Of a DNA stretch of 64,000 nt, positions 43,464 to 54,141 are shown one piece after another. Position numbers and translations under genes: made by a program. The notes below the pieces were generated by a model. That model was given only the letters and a program-made list of their open reading frames with translations, made no database searches and was not told where the DNA came from. Every line of letters begins with the position of its first letter. Position 1 is the stretch's first letter. Source of the stretch: Blastocladiella emersonii ATCC 22665 (lineage: Eukaryota > Blastocladiomycota > Blastocladiomycetes > Blastocladiales > Blastocladiaceae); NCBI GenBank assembly GCA_025594325.1, contig JANHCV010000013.1, forward strand, positions 806,001 through 870,000, written 5' to 3'.

Positions 43464-44048
43464 TCACGAGAACTTGAGCTGGGCCTGGATACACGTCACG
43501 GGCGCCTTGTCCTGGTCCGTGACATCGGCCGTGATGTAGTAGGTCCCCGGCGGGATCTGCTCGGGGAGGTCAAACTCGGACGCGATGCGCACGTCGCCCT
43601 CCTCGAGCGGGCACGCCAGCTGCACCTTGCCGGCCTCGTCGCACAGGTCGAGGTCCTGCTTGAGCAGCTGGATGAACCGGCCGAGCTTGACCACGAGGTG
43701 GATCGACGCCGGCCGGTCGACGCGCCGCTTGAGCGTGCCCGTCGCGATGACGCCAAACTTCTGCCCGCGCTGCGGCGGGTCCGGGCGAAGCTCGAGCGAG
43801 TGCAGCACCAAAGCGTCCGAGTCCGAGTTCTTGCGGCACGGCGAGACATCGGTCACCTCGACGCGCGTCGCGGGCGCGAGGGGCGACTGCACGATGGCCG
43901 AGGACAGGTCGAAGGGCGACTTGAAGTGCGCCGCACCCGAGGACTTGAGGCCGAGCGCGAGCGCAACCTGCGCGTCGCTGGCGAGCGGCGACGCCGACGC
44001 GGTCAGCGCAAGCGCCGCGAAGAGGACGAGGAGCAGGAGTTGATGCAT
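43464..44048 (-). CDS. Secreted ML-domain (NPC2/PG-PI transfer) lipid-binding protein
   Basis: Single exon, 194 residues, start ATG at 44048. The signal peptide (MHQLLLLVLFAALALTASA) is followed by an MD-2-related lipid-recognition fold. Signature features: four cysteines that fit the fold (VSPCRKN, DLDLCDEAG, VQLACPLEEG, APVTCIQ), and the motif IPPGTYYITADVTDQD typical of NPC2 and the fungal phosphatidylglycerol/phosphatidylinositol transfer proteins. Expected to carry sterol or phospholipid in the vacuole or secretory pathway. Divergent from IPI3 across a 259-bp shared promoter. Confidence 0.9.
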   Translation of the reverse strand: MHQLLLLVLFAALALTASASPLASDAQVALALGLKSSGAAHFKSPFDLSSAIVQSPLAPATRVEVTDVSPCRKNSDSDALVLHSLELRPDPPQRGQKFGVIATGTLKRRVDRPASIHLVVKLGRFIQLLKQDLDLCDEAGKVQLACPLEEGDVRIASEFDLPEQIPPGTYYITADVTDQDKAPVTCIQAQLKFS

Positions 44049-44307
44049 GGTTGTTGGTTCAGGGTTTGGGGTTGCGGGAGAGAGAGATGGGGAAACGGCC
44101 GCGTCAGCTTCCGCGCTTTCGCGGCGCACGCGTGAGGCGCAGCACGCCGCGCACCGATTTCCCACCCAGCCATTTCGGCGCACCGCGACGCGTCACCCGC
44201 GCGCGCGTGACCCGGGACGCACTTTCGCGTCTCGCCCACCCCTCGCGCCGATCACTCCCACTTTCCACACGCCTCGCCACCACCACGATAGCCACGAAAA
44301 CAACACC
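44049..44307. promoter_or_regulatory. Bidirectional promoter of the ML-domain gene and IPI3
   Basis: 259 bp between divergent start codons. Contains GCGACGCGTCACCCG at 44188-44202 (MCB core followed by a TCAC half-site), about 140 bp from the left ATG and 105 bp from the right. Confidence 0.45.
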
Positions 44308-45553
44308 ATGGAACAACCCGCCCCGCCAACCACCACGCTGCACGAGCTCGTCCTGGCCGTCTCGTCGACCCACGCGACGGGCGCGCTGCTGAACCTGCAC
44401 ACGGGCCACGCCGTCAAGTCGTTCCGCCAGTGCACCGCCGCTCCGGGCGCCGTCACCGCACTGTCGGGCGACCGCCCGCACTTTGCGATCGTGCAGAAGA
44501 ACGGCGGCTTCTTCCGGTTCTACGACGCGGATGGCAACGCGGGGGAGAAGAAGGCGCATGTCCCCGAGAAGCTCAGCGCGCTCGCCGCGTCGCACTCGGG
44601 TGGGGCGGGCGCGCGGCTTGTCGCGGCTGGGTCGGAGTCGGGCAAGGTGTACCTGTGGGACCTCGCGTCGGGCGCGCTGCTGAATGTGGTGGATGCGCAC
44701 TTCCAGGCGGTTACGGCGGTCGCGTTCTCGGCCGACGATATGGTCATCGCGACGGCGTCGGCGGACGCGGGGGTCAAGGTGTTCGAGATCGCGAGGTACG
44801 CTTCTCTCTCTCGCTCATGTGCTCGTCTCGATTCACGACGCTAACACGCTAATTGCGTATAGCCTCGCCGACGCAACCACGCCGACCACGCCGCTGCACT
44901 CCCTCGCCGCACACACCCTGCCCGTGACCGCGCTGCACTTCACCTCGTCCCCGTCACACACCGCGCGGCTCCTGACCTGCTCGGCCGACCACGCCGTGAA
45001 GATCCACGACGTGGCCACCGGCACCCTCCTCGCGACCTACCTGCTCCCCTCGCCCGCGCGCTGCCTCGCCACCGACCCGCTCGACTCAGCCCTTTACGCG
45101 GGCGCCGACGACGGCAACATCTACACCCACCCGCTCACCTCCCCTCCCACCGCCGTCACTGCCGTCCGCCGCACGTTTGCGCGCCTCGGGTCCAAAGTCA
45201 CCGCGCTCGCCGTCTCGCGCGCCGGCGGGCACGTCGTGGCCGGGACTAACGCGGGCGTCGTCGTTGTCCTCGACGCGGCGACGGGGACCCGGATGCGCGA
45301 CGCGCGGCCGTTTGCGGACGGCGCGCCCGTCTCCGCGCTGCTGCCGTGGATCGTCGCGGACGGAGTCAAGGCGGAGATGCCCGTCGTCGCGAGGCTCGAG
45401 CGCGCGCGCGCATCGGGGGATGCGCCCGCGGTGGTGTTGCCGCCGCCGAGTGTGGGAGAGGACGGGGAGGGGTGGATGGTGAGCGCGGATCCGATGGCGG
45501 CGTTTGGTGACGCGATGCGCGCGGTGCTCGAGGCGGCCGAAGCGCGAGAGTAG
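44308..45553 (+). CDS. IPI3: IPI3/WDR18, WD40 subunit of the Rix1 ribosome-biogenesis complex
   Basis: Exons 44308-44795 and 44863-45553 (67-nt intron with GCTAAC branch), in phase, 392 residues. WD40 blades are visible: AAGSESGKVYLWDLASG, FSADDMVIATASADAGVKVF, LTCSADHAVKIHDVATG, YAGADDGNIY, VVAGTNAGVVVVLDAATG. The order, including the segment VDAHFQAVTAVAF and then HTLPVTALHF, follows WDR18/IPI3, which works with RIX1/PELP1 and IPI1/TEX10 in pre-60S maturation in the nucleolus. The C-terminal helix (PMAAFGDAMRAVLEAAEARE) is as expected for the family. A generic WD40 protein is the alternative. Confidence 0.8.
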
Positions 45554-45559
45554 GAGAGT

Positions 45560-46920
45560 GGATATATACATGTATGCTAGCCATCATCGCGTTGTTCTCC
45601 CATATCCGAGACGAGTTGAGCAGTGTGCATTCGAGACGCGCCATCGAATCGTGGCCGCGGCCATGTTCAGCGCTCGCGCGGCGCGTTCGCACCGTTCCCA
45701 CTCTCATGCACGACTCGTCATGATCGCTGTTTCTCTCGTTCAAGTTGGGTTGAGCCGAGTCGCGATGCTCATCACCCGCTCAAAGGACTCGGACGAGATC
45801 TCGCAATGGGACAGCGATGCAAGTAACCTGTGTTCGTGCTAACCATGGTCGCTTTTCCCCTCGCGTTCGAGTTGAGTCGAGTCGGATTCGTCCAAACCGC
45901 GGCCCTCGAACCCGCGTGGTTACGCTTGGCGCTCGCGACGACGCGTCGCCGCGCTTCTCTCGCTCGCTCGCTCGCGACTCCGACGCGATCTCTCAAGGGA
46001 CTGGGGCGGAGATACTTGACGTGTATGTTAGCCATCCTCGCGCTGTTCTCGCGTGAGGATGAGTAGAGTCAAGTCTGCTCGAGCCGCGGTTGTGGCCATG
46101 GTCGGCGCTCGCGCGAAGCGTCGGACCGTTTGTTCCCACTCACGACTCGCCATGAGCGTTTCTTCCACTCATTCGAGTTGGGTCGAGTCGAGTCGAGCCC
46201 GAGCTCAAGTTGATTCGAGCCGAGTCCATCCAAATCGTGAACAGGACCCGTGGTCGATGATCGGCGCTCGCGCGACGCGTCGCCGCACCGCTCGCTCGCC
46301 TCTCTCGACCACGACTCGGACGAACTCGCACGGGAGCAGCGAAGGAAGGAAGGACTACGCGTGGGTGCTTGCCGTGGTCAGGAAACACCTCTCGCTCGAA
46401 CTGCGAGTCGCGTTCACTCGAATCAATCGCGGCTGTGGCGACCGCGGCCAGGGTCGGTGCTCGCTCGCGCGCGACGCGTCGCACCGCGCCGCTTCTCTCG
46501 CCCACTCTCGCTCGACCCGGACGCCATGTCATGTCATGGGACGATTTTGGGGGGTAAGATACTCGTATCCACGCCGTGATCAGTGGCTTCACCCGTTCGA
46601 CTTGAGTCAAGGTCGCGTTCGAACGAGTCGCGGCCTGGATCGCGGCCGTGGCGAAGGTCGGCGCGCGTCGCGTCGCTCCGCTTTTCTCACTCGCTGCTAG
46701 CTCGCGACTCGGACGAGGTCTCTCAGGGGAGCAGCAATGAGCGTAACATACGCATATGCTAGTCATCTTCGCGCTGTTCTCGCGCGAGGATGCGTAGAGT
46801 CAAGTTGGATCGGGCCGCGGCCGTGGCCATGTAAATACGGCGCTAGCGCGACGCTTCCCTCGACTTCTCTCGCCCACTCACAAATCGCACGAGAACAAGC
46901 TCTCAGAGGACGACGACAGG
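45560..46920. repeat. Tandem array of degenerate ~195-bp units
   Basis: Fills the whole gap between IPI3 and the 3' end of eIF3b. A landmark near GGCGCTCGCGCGACGCGTCG recurs at about 45676, 45929, 46107, 46263, 46457, 46658 and 46842. It is usually followed by CCGC…TTCTCTCGCCCACTC and GACTCGGACGA. A second landmark, TATGCTAGCCATCATCGCGC-type, recurs at about 45575, 46024 and 46752. Units are 155-250 bp apart. There is no coding potential. Each unit carries ACGCGT-like cores. Confidence 0.75.
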
Positions 46921-47052
46921 ATTGGAACAACCAAAAGAACTTCGGAACGAAACAAGGAAACGACAGGGAGAGGAACAAAACGAGGGAAAGAACAAACAAA
47001 CGAGGGAAAACAAACGACACCCACGACACGACACGACACGACCGCCGTCCCC

Positions 47053-49443
47053 TTACATAACCGTCTCGACCTCCTCGACCGCCTCGATCGCGAGGAGCGC
47101 CTGGGAGCGGAACTTGATCCAGTCGTTGAACAGGCCACGGCGGCGCTCGACCTCGGCCGCGCCGAGCTCCGAGCTCTCAGCCGCGTCCGCGATCTCGAAC
47201 TCGCGCGCGTACGACTTGATGTTCTTGCGGATATGCTTGAGCTTGGCCTTGGACAGGAGCGTGGGCGGGCGCGGCCGCCAGAGCGCCTGCTTGAGGGCCT
47301 CGCGCGGCGACTTGTTGAGCAGCGTGCCGCGCACGTCCCACAGGTACATGCCGTTGTCGGCGCCCTTGGCCCACATCGAGACCGTCGACAGCACGTAGCG
47401 GCCCGTCGGGTCCCACGCGAGGTCCGTCGCGCCGTGGTGCTCCGTGTTGGCGAGCTGCGCGACGCGCTCCACCGACTTGGACGCCGTCACCTCGGTCCCG
47501 TTGACGACCGTGGTGGTGACCTTGGCGCCGCCCGCGGCGGCCGCGTCCTTGGCGGCATCGAGCCCGGCGTCCACGTCAAAGAACTCGAGCACGCCCTGCA
47601 GGTTGCGCAGGCCCGCGAACACGACGTACCGGCCCTTGGGCGACCAGAACACCGAGTTGACGGCGCGCCGGTCAAACGACTTGACGAGCTGGACGCCGCC
47701 GGGGACCGTCTTGGCAGCCGCCACCGCGGCCGCAGCGGCACCGGCGCCACCGCGCTTGGCGACGGGCGCCTCGGTGTGGGCGGCCTCGACCTCGTAGATA
47801 TGCGCCGTCATCTTGCCGGGGGCGCCGGCGAGGACCGTCTTGATATCGATATCGGCGTTGGGCGTGTCGGTGGTGGTCACGACGGCGAACCGGTTGCCCG
47901 TGGGCTCCCAGGCAAACGCCGTGATGATCTCCTTGAACTCGACCGAGTCGGCGGGGAAGTCCTTCTCGCGCAGGCGGAACACCTCGAGCGACACAAACGA
48001 CGCCTTGCCCGACCGGTTGGTGCGGTCCACCTTGAACAGCACGTAGTCGCCCGCGGGGTGGAAGTGGATCTTGGCGCCGAGTCCGAAGAAGACCTGCTTC
48101 TGGCGGATGATCTGGCGCGTCGGCAGGGACATGAGCGCGAGCTGCGCCGGGTTGTCGGTGCCCGTCTGCGGGACAAAGTACGCGAGCACGTGCGCGGGCG
48201 TCAGGTTGCGCTTCTCGTTGGCGGCGCCCGCCGCGCCCTTCTTGCCGCCCTTGCCCTTGCCGCCCTTGGTCGGCGTGTTGGGGGTGCTGCTGGCCGCCTC
48301 CTCGGCCTTCTTCTTGGCCGCGGTCTCCTCGTCCTCGTCGGGCGTGTAGGGCATCCAGTCGAACTCGGTGACGCCGGGGAGGTTGATCGACTTCTTGTCG
48401 AGGAGCGCCATGGCGGGGGCCTCGTAGACGGTGATCTTGGCGTTGGCGACGATACGCGCAAAGTACTTTTCGTCCCACGACCACTTGAACAGGGGCCACG
48501 GCACGTTCTTGGTGGCAATCTCCTCGGCCGTGAGGGCAAAGGAGCGGAGGAGGCGGCCGGTGCGCACGTGCCAAATGCACACGTGGTGGCCGGCCGACTC
48601 GGGGCCCCACGGCTTGGAGGTGTCGCCGGCGGCGACCTGCGGCAGGGGCTCGGGCGAGAAGGTGACGAGGTACGTCTCGAGCGGCGAGAAGTCGAGGAAG
48701 CGGACGCCCGGGTGGTGGAACCGCGTGAGGCGGTCCATGGCGGCGTTGCCCCAGAGCCCGATGCCCATGCGGTGGACGGACGCGAGGAAGGAGCCCTTGG
48801 GCGACCAGGCCACGTAGCCCTCGGTCCACCCCTCGCGCTCGTGCACGACCTCGGGCGCCTTGTCCTTGTTGCTCCACAGCAGCGAGACCGTGTTCTTGTT
48901 GAAGACGGCGATCTGGTCGCGCGCCGCCTGGTCGAGCAGCCAGTCGCGGAAGAAGCCCTGCTCCTTGAAGGGCGGCAGCGGGCCGACGGCGGCGAGCTCG
49001 TCCCACTCGTCGGGGACCGCCGCGTACTTTTCGACGTCCTTGAAGCGGTTGAGGAAGAAGGTGTGGGCCTTGTCGAACTTGAACAGCTGCAGGTTCTTGA
49101 GGGCGAGATCGGCGTCGGCGGGAGTCTCGAAGTCGATGAACACGTAGCCCTTGGACATGAGCTTGCCGCCCTTGCCCGTGGCGGCCATGGGCATGTCGAA
49201 GCCGTGCTCCTTGATGCGCACGCCCTCCTTGGCAAACTGCTTGCGGATCACCGAGAACAGCTTGTCGCGCTTGGCCTCGTCGACGACCGGCACGCCGTCG
49301 ACGACCAGCACCGTCTCGAAGTGGTCGACCTCGGGCACCGCAAACTGCGCCTCCAGGTCTGAGTAGTCGAGCGCCGCATCGAGCGCGGCGTCGTCGGCGA
49401 GATCGAGGTCGAGCGGGAGGTGGTCGAAGTCGGCGGGCGCCAT
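47053..49443 (-). CDS. PRT1: eIF3b, translation initiation factor 3 subunit b
   Basis: Single exon; start ATG at 49443 (MAPADFDHLPLDLDLADD), 796 residues. The N-terminal RRM region (VLVVDGVPVVDEAKRDKL, KGYVFIDFETPADADLAL) is followed by a nine-bladed WD40-like propeller (LLWSNKDKAPEVVHERE, YVAWSPKGSFLASVHRMGIGLWG, FKWSWDEKYFARI, WEPTGNRFAVV, VFWSPKGRYVVFAGLRNLQGVLEFFD) and the helical C-terminus that binds eIF3i/g (LWRPRPPTLLSKAKL, FNDWIKFR). The order is that of PRT1/eIF3b. A Lys/Gly/Ala-rich linker of about 40 residues sits between blades (KGGKGKGGKKG). The upstream in-frame codons before 49443 are unlikely to be translated. A long antisense open frame over this gene is a shadow of its high GC content. 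Confidence 0.96.
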   Translation of the reverse strand: MAPADFDHLPLDLDLADDAALDAALDYSDLEAQFAVPEVDHFETVLVVDGVPVVDEAKRDKLFSVIRKQFAKEGVRIKEHGFDMPMAATGKGGKLMSKGYVFIDFETPADADLALKNLQLFKFDKAHTFFLNRFKDVEKYAAVPDEWDELAAVGPLPPFKEQGFFRDWLLDQAARDQIAVFNKNTVSLLWSNKDKAPEVVHEREGWTEGYVAWSPKGSFLASVHRMGIGLWGNAAMDRLTRFHHPGVRFLDFSPLETYLVTFSPEPLPQVAAGDTSKPWGPESAGHHVCIWHVRTGRLLRSFALTAEEIATKNVPWPLFKWSWDEKYFARIVANAKITVYEAPAMALLDKKSINLPGVTEFDWMPYTPDEDEETAAKKKAEEAASSTPNTPTKGGKGKGGKKGAAGAANEKRNLTPAHVLAYFVPQTGTDNPAQLALMSLPTRQIIRQKQVFFGLGAKIHFHPAGDYVLFKVDRTNRSGKASFVSLEVFRLREKDFPADSVEFKEIITAFAWEPTGNRFAVVTTTDTPNADIDIKTVLAGAPGKMTAHIYEVEAAHTEAPVAKRGGAGAAAAAVAAAKTVPGGVQLVKSFDRRAVNSVFWSPKGRYVVFAGLRNLQGVLEFFDVDAGLDAAKDAAAAGGAKVTTTVVNGTEVTASKSVERVAQLANTEHHGATDLAWDPTGRYVLSTVSMWAKGADNGMYLWDVRGTLLNKSPREALKQALWRPRPPTLLSKAKLKHIRKNIKSYAREFEIADAAESSELGAAEVERRRGLFNDWIKFRSQALLAIEAVEEVETVM

Positions 49444-49638
49444 CTTGATACGTTGGTTTGGGGGCAGGGAGAGCGAGGGGATCGGGGCGCGACGGGTTGT
49501 TTGAGGCGGGCAGGGCGGCACGGGGTCGTTGGCAACCGGACCCGGAAACAAGTGCGCGGGCGTCAGGTGACGCGGCGTGACCTGGGCGGGGAGGGCGTCT
49601 CCGCATGACGACGCGTCATCGTTGACGGCCGAATGCTT

Positions 49639-49803
49639 CCTGAATAGACCTTTCCGACCGCCCCCACTGTGTGGCTGAAACGCCACCACGTGAGCCTATC
49701 CGCCCTGCGATGCGGTGCGGGTTTTCCCCCCGGCGCCGCTTACATGATGACACCGCCCGGGCACAAGCCTCGGCCTGGGGGGACAGTCGGAAAGGTGAAT
49801 AGG
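49639..49803. repeat. 165-bp element with 27-bp terminal inverted repeats
   Basis: The left arm 49639-49665 (CCTGAATAGACC, TTTCCGACCGCCCCC) and right arm 49777-49803 (GGGGGGACAGTCGGAAAGG, TGAATAGG) are imperfect reverse complements. A smaller stem (GTGGC, six bases, GCCAC) lies inside near 49671-49686. It stands about 200 bp upstream of the eIF3b start, between two divergent genes. It could be a MITE-like insertion or a structured transcript. No target-site duplication seen. Confidence 0.6.
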
Positions 49804-50660
49804 CCCACGGTCATCTTGGGTGACGGAGAATAGTATTCTGAGGGGGGAGGGCGACCGAGAGGGAGAGGAGAGAAGCGGGGGGTCACGTCACGGCCGCGAT
49901 ACCCGCCGCCAAGGACCACGGCGACGACGATAAGCATCTCGTCTCGTCCAGGATTCGGGCTTGATTTTTGTTAGGGTCGAGAAGCGGGAGGTGAGTGTGC
50001 CCACGCTGGCGCGCGCGCGGCGAGAACAAGCTTGCCCCCTTCCCTTTGCCGCTGCTCGGCCGCGGCGCCCGCCCCGCAGCGCGCACCGCTGCCGCTCCCA
50101 CTCATCCCCTCCCCCGCTCTTCCCTCCCTCTCTCCCAGATCCCGCCGACGCTCCCTGCAACGAACGCATCTCCCTCGCCCGCACGCGAGCGACCACGTAA
50201 CTTGACGCGACCACACGCGACACCACGCACCGACCTTAGCGACTCGACGCGTGTTTCCTCGCGCACTTCCCGGCCTGCCGAGGTACGCGCGGGTTCTGCT
50301 CCGCTGACACGCCATGCGCGCGTGTGCGACGGGCGCGTGTGTGCGGTGATCAGCGCGACGACGTGTCCGCGCGGCCGCGGGTGATGCGACTCGCTCGCTC
50401 GCCTCGCTTCCCTCCGCGGCTCGTGCTCGGTGATCACGGCTCGCATCATCGTCCCGCACCCGCACACGCGCACACGCTCGGCCGAGAAGGGTGACGCTCA
50501 CGGCGCGGCTTGCTCGCTCGCTCCGTAGAAGCTTCCTTCCACGCTCCTCCGCGCACGTCTGCCGTGCCCTCCTCCCCTCGCCTCTCGCTGCATCCGTAAC
50601 GTACGCTGCTCCTCTCCCGAAACCGCGCGCACCCGCACTCACACCCAACCCTTCCAGACC

Positions 50661-51767
50661 ATGGGCCAGACCCTCTCCGAGCCCATCAAGGACAAGCACT
50701 CGAGCGCCGGCTCGAGCGCGCGCTTCGTGTGGGGCGCCTCCGCCATGCAGGGGTGGCGGATATCCATGGAGGACGCCCACACCACGCTGACGGACCTCGC
50801 GCCCCCCACCTCGGCCGGGAACGACGCGCCCCTGTTCGGCTTCTTTGCCGTGTTCGACGGCCACGGCGGGTCGACCGTCGCCAAGTACGCCGGCGACCGC
50901 CTGCACACGGTCATCGCCGAGCAGAACTCGTACGAGACCCAGGAGTTCCGGTTCGCCCTCAAGCGCGGGTTCCTGGACCTCGACCACGAGATGCGCAACG
51001 ACGAGCGCTTCACCAACGACCCCGCCGGGTGCACCGCCGTCGCCGCCCTCGTCACCGATACCGCCATCTTTGTCGCCAACGCCGGCGACTCGCGCGCGGT
51101 CCTCGCGACCGGCGGCAACTGCAAGCCCCTGTCCGACGACCACAAGCCGGGCAACCCGGGCGAGCAGAAGCGCATCGAGGAAGCCGGCGGGTTCGTCGAG
51201 TTTGGCCGAGTCAACGGCAACCTCGCCCTGTCGCGCGCGCTCGGCGACTTTGAGTTCAAGCAGTCGGGCAACGACCCCGAGCACTTCATCGTCACGGCGT
51301 GCCCCGACATCGAGGAGCACGCCATCGATACCGACAACGACGAGTTCCTCGTGCTCGCGTGCGACGGCATCTGGGACTGCATCTCCAACGACGACTGCGT
51401 CCGGTACGTCCGCCACCACCTCGCCAACGGCAAGTCGCCCGTCGACATCTGCGAGGACCTCATGGAGCAGTGCGTCGCCCCCGACGCCGAGCTCGGCGGG
51501 GTCGGGTGCGATAACATGACCGTCGTCATCGTCGGCCTCCTCGGCGGGCGGTCCGAGGACGAGTGGGCCAACTGGATTCGCGACCGCTACGTCGCCGACG
51601 CGGCTACGAACCCGACGTCCATCGCGTTCGCGCGCCGCAACGTCCCGCTCATTGGGCTCGGGATCAACAACCCCGACGGATCGCCCAGCGTCGCTGCGTC
51701 GTCTAATTCGACGACGGCCGCGGCAGAGGATGGTGAGGCGACGGAGGCCGTGGGGCAGTTCAACTGA
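50661..51767 (+). CDS. PP2C-type protein phosphatase (PTC2/3-like)
   Basis: Single exon, 368 residues. Starts MGQTLSEP, a likely N-myristoylation signal, as in PTC2/3 and PPM1G-type enzymes. Metal-dependent Ser/Thr phosphatase motifs are all present: MQGWRISMEDAH, FFAVFDGHGG, SGCTA-like PAGCTAVAALV, VANAGDSRAVL, LSDDHKP, LALSRALGDFEFK, LVLACDGIWDC and CDNMTVVIVGL. Metal-binding Asp residues of DGHGG, DGIWD and CDNM are intact. The acidic C-terminal tail (AAAEDGEATEAVGQFN) is dispensable in the family. It probably acts in MAPK or DNA-damage checkpoint attenuation (family knowledge). Its 3' end is duplicated at 54142-54390. Confidence 0.93.
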   Translation: MGQTLSEPIKDKHSSAGSSARFVWGASAMQGWRISMEDAHTTLTDLAPPTSAGNDAPLFGFFAVFDGHGGSTVAKYAGDRLHTVIAEQNSYETQEFRFALKRGFLDLDHEMRNDERFTNDPAGCTAVAALVTDTAIFVANAGDSRAVLATGGNCKPLSDDHKPGNPGEQKRIEEAGGFVEFGRVNGNLALSRALGDFEFKQSGNDPEHFIVTACPDIEEHAIDTDNDEFLVLACDGIWDCISNDDCVRYVRHHLANGKSPVDICEDLMEQCVAPDAELGGVGCDNMTVVIVGLLGGRSEDEWANWIRDRYVADAATNPTSIAFARRNVPLIGLGINNPDGSPSVAASSNSTTAAAEDGEATEAVGQFN

Positions 51768-51829
51768 GTCGTGTCGACGTGTGTCGTTTTTGTGTTACCC
51801 CCTCTACCCACCACTTCTCTCCCTTTTGT

Positions 51830-52960
51830 GATTTCTCTGTTTTCCCCCGCCGAGCCTGATCGTTCTCTATTACCAGTCAACATCGAAGCAAACAAACGAA
51901 CAAAGCAACAGTATTTACTCAGCATCGGGATCGTGGGCGTGAGCATGAGCGCTGGATTGCGTCGCGGGTCGGTCGCTGTCGTCATCGATTCGTGAGAGCG
52001 GCGAGCGAACACGGATCGGCCACTGTGGCGGGCCCAGATTCGGCCGAGTCGCTTGCAGTACGACGTACGCGGGAAGCGTGAGGCGAAGCACCGTGACGAG
52101 TGCGAGGATGGTTGTCGCGTCTTGCAACTCAGTGCGGCAGCAGCAGCTGCTGCTGCGACGGCTACCGTCCGTCGCAGCGAAGGAGCAGCAGCGTCACGAC
52201 GGCGACGGCGACGGACCACGGTGCGTCGCAGCGAGGCGGGACTACGACCACAACGCGCGTCCGCGGTCGACGCTCACCGCGTCCCGCGTCCCGCGCTCCG
52301 GGCTCCGCGCTCCGGGCTCCGCTGCTTGGCGACGGCGTGCCTGCGTCCGTGAAGGTCATCCATCGTGGGCGAGCCTCGCGCACGCGCACAGTCGAAGCAA
52401 CCGGGTACTCCACCGCCATCGCGGTCGTCATCAACGAAACCCCGCCCACGGGCCCGACGCGTAGCACGCTCCGCGGCCGGCTCAGCCGATGGCGGGCGGG
52501 CCGCGCGGGTCGTCGCGAGCCTTCACGCGACTGCACGAGCTCAGTGGCGCGAGCGAGCCAGTGCGCGGGCGACGCGATCGTAAACGGCACGCGCCGGGTC
52601 GCCGCGCCGCACGCTGTGCGGCCGGCTCAGCGACGGCGGGCGGGGCGGCGTCGGTGGAGGACGTGGTGGGCTTTCGCGTGGTCGGTCGAAGCATGAGAGT
52701 GGAGTGTCTCGCGTCGGCGACGCCATGCCACGCGGCGAGACGGGGCTCGTGGCCGCGGCCGTGAACAGGACCATCGTCGTCGACCCGTCGTCAGACGACG
52801 GCGAGTGCGAGTCCCGGCGAGGATGATGCGAGAAAGCGAAAGATGTATCATGGTCAGCAACGCGCCGTGTCACGCACGTGCGACGGGAATCCGCGCGCTG
52901 AGACCTCGTACGATCGACCATGCGCAGAGACGTTCGAGAGGGTACCGAGAAGCAGAGCGG
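51830..52960. other. Non-coding, GC-rich, part of a larger duplicated block
   Basis: No gene recognised. Segments such as GCGTCCGCGGTCGACGC near 52259-52275 recur downstream of the PP2C tail copy (around 54558-54574), showing that the duplication extends beyond the PP2C gene. Confidence 0.5.
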
Positions 52961-53935
52961 TCTGCGACCCCGCGCACGCACCCATGTTGTCCGAACAAGT
53001 CTGACAAGCGAAGCCCGCGGCGAGCGCGTTCCGACTCGAGCCCGCGTTATCAGGGAACCACTGGAGAGTGGCGCGCAAACGGACTCGAGGGAAGACGAGC
53101 GCGCGCGCGGGGGACGAGAGCGAGAGGAAGACGGCGACCAACGACGCGTGCGCGGGGTCGCGGATCGTTCATGGTTCAGGGACCGACGGAGGCTACACGG
53201 GGAGTGGCGGGGTTAGTTGATGAGTTAAGCGGGTCAAGCGAGGAGAGAGCGAGGCGTACTTGCAGCGGTGATGGGGGTCGGAGGGGTGAGATCTGTTGGT
53301 GCTGACAAGTGAAAGATAGCGCGCGCTGAATCATGCCGAGTGCAAAAACAGCCGATTTGCAGCTTAGCACGCGGTGATAGCGAGGTGAGACCGTTCCCGC
53401 CGGTCGCAGGCGCGTCGGAGCGGCGAAAGTACAATGAGGTCTTCCACGCGACGTCCAGACCAAGCGCGAAGCGACAGACTTTCCTCATCTACGAAGACAC
53501 TGCATCGGTCGACTTTTCAGTTTGGTGCGGTCTGGCCGCGCTCGTCGCGCACGAGGGGTTGAGAAGCCATGCGCTCCGGCTAGCCGACAGGCCCGCTTCG
53601 CACTACACGGAGAGTGCGGGAGTAAGGAACACATTTCTACCGCAAGCGCTGTTCAGGCGCACGCACCTCTCTTGGAACCGCGGTGCGCACGTAATCGTAC
53701 GCGATGAGCTGGCTGCAGAGCGAGTGCCGCACGACGCCGAATTCAGCAAGAATAGCTGCTGGAGATAACCCACCACCCGTCCATGAATTCGGGGCACTGC
53801 GATCAAGTCGATTGCAAACTCATCGCGACACGCTGCTCTACTCGTCCGCGACGCCAGGTGCGACGTGAACGGAGCGAGCGGGGCGCTGGAATAAGGGCAA
53901 GAAGGTCTAAAAAACGCAATGCATGGACTTAGATG
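52960..53935. repeat. Unclassified repeat RU, unit A
   Basis: Defined by three landmarks in fixed order: CGCACGC-ACCCATGTTG (52970), CCCGCGTTATCAGGGAACC (53041) and AAGGTCTAAAAAACGCAATG then CATGGACTTA (53902-53931). The same landmarks define units B, C and D. No conserved open frame. Origin unknown. Confidence 0.65.
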
Positions 53936-54141
53936 TGACGGTGATGCTGAACGAGCGAGAGGGGAGGAGCCGAAGTCGACGCTTCCGCGCCCGCAGCACA
54001 GCGAGCGGTTGAAGGCCGTGGCGCCACACTTCAAGATCAGCTGAGCGTGTTGCGCCACTCTTTCGAACATTGCGGCATTGACGTCGAAAGTCGCACGTGC
54101 CTAATTGAGCGGGAAAGACTTGTAGCCAAGCATCTGCTGCC

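Noticed and set aside
45560-46920. CRISPR-like array
   Set aside because: Repeats are about 195 bp, degenerate and without unique spacers, in a eukaryotic genome; an ordinary tandem array.
47233-49362. 709-codon open frame antisense to eIF3b
   Set aside because: Low-complexity Arg/Gly/Leu translation with no motif, fully inside a clear eIF3b gene; shadow.
49639-49803. SRP RNA, U3 or tRNA gene
   Set aside because: No conserved boxes of these RNAs were found; only the inverted repeats support structure.
52100-52700. Coding gene downstream of PP2C
   Set aside because: Open frames in several phases are Arg/Ala/Ser-rich without motif, and the related segment after the PP2C tail copy does not keep any frame.
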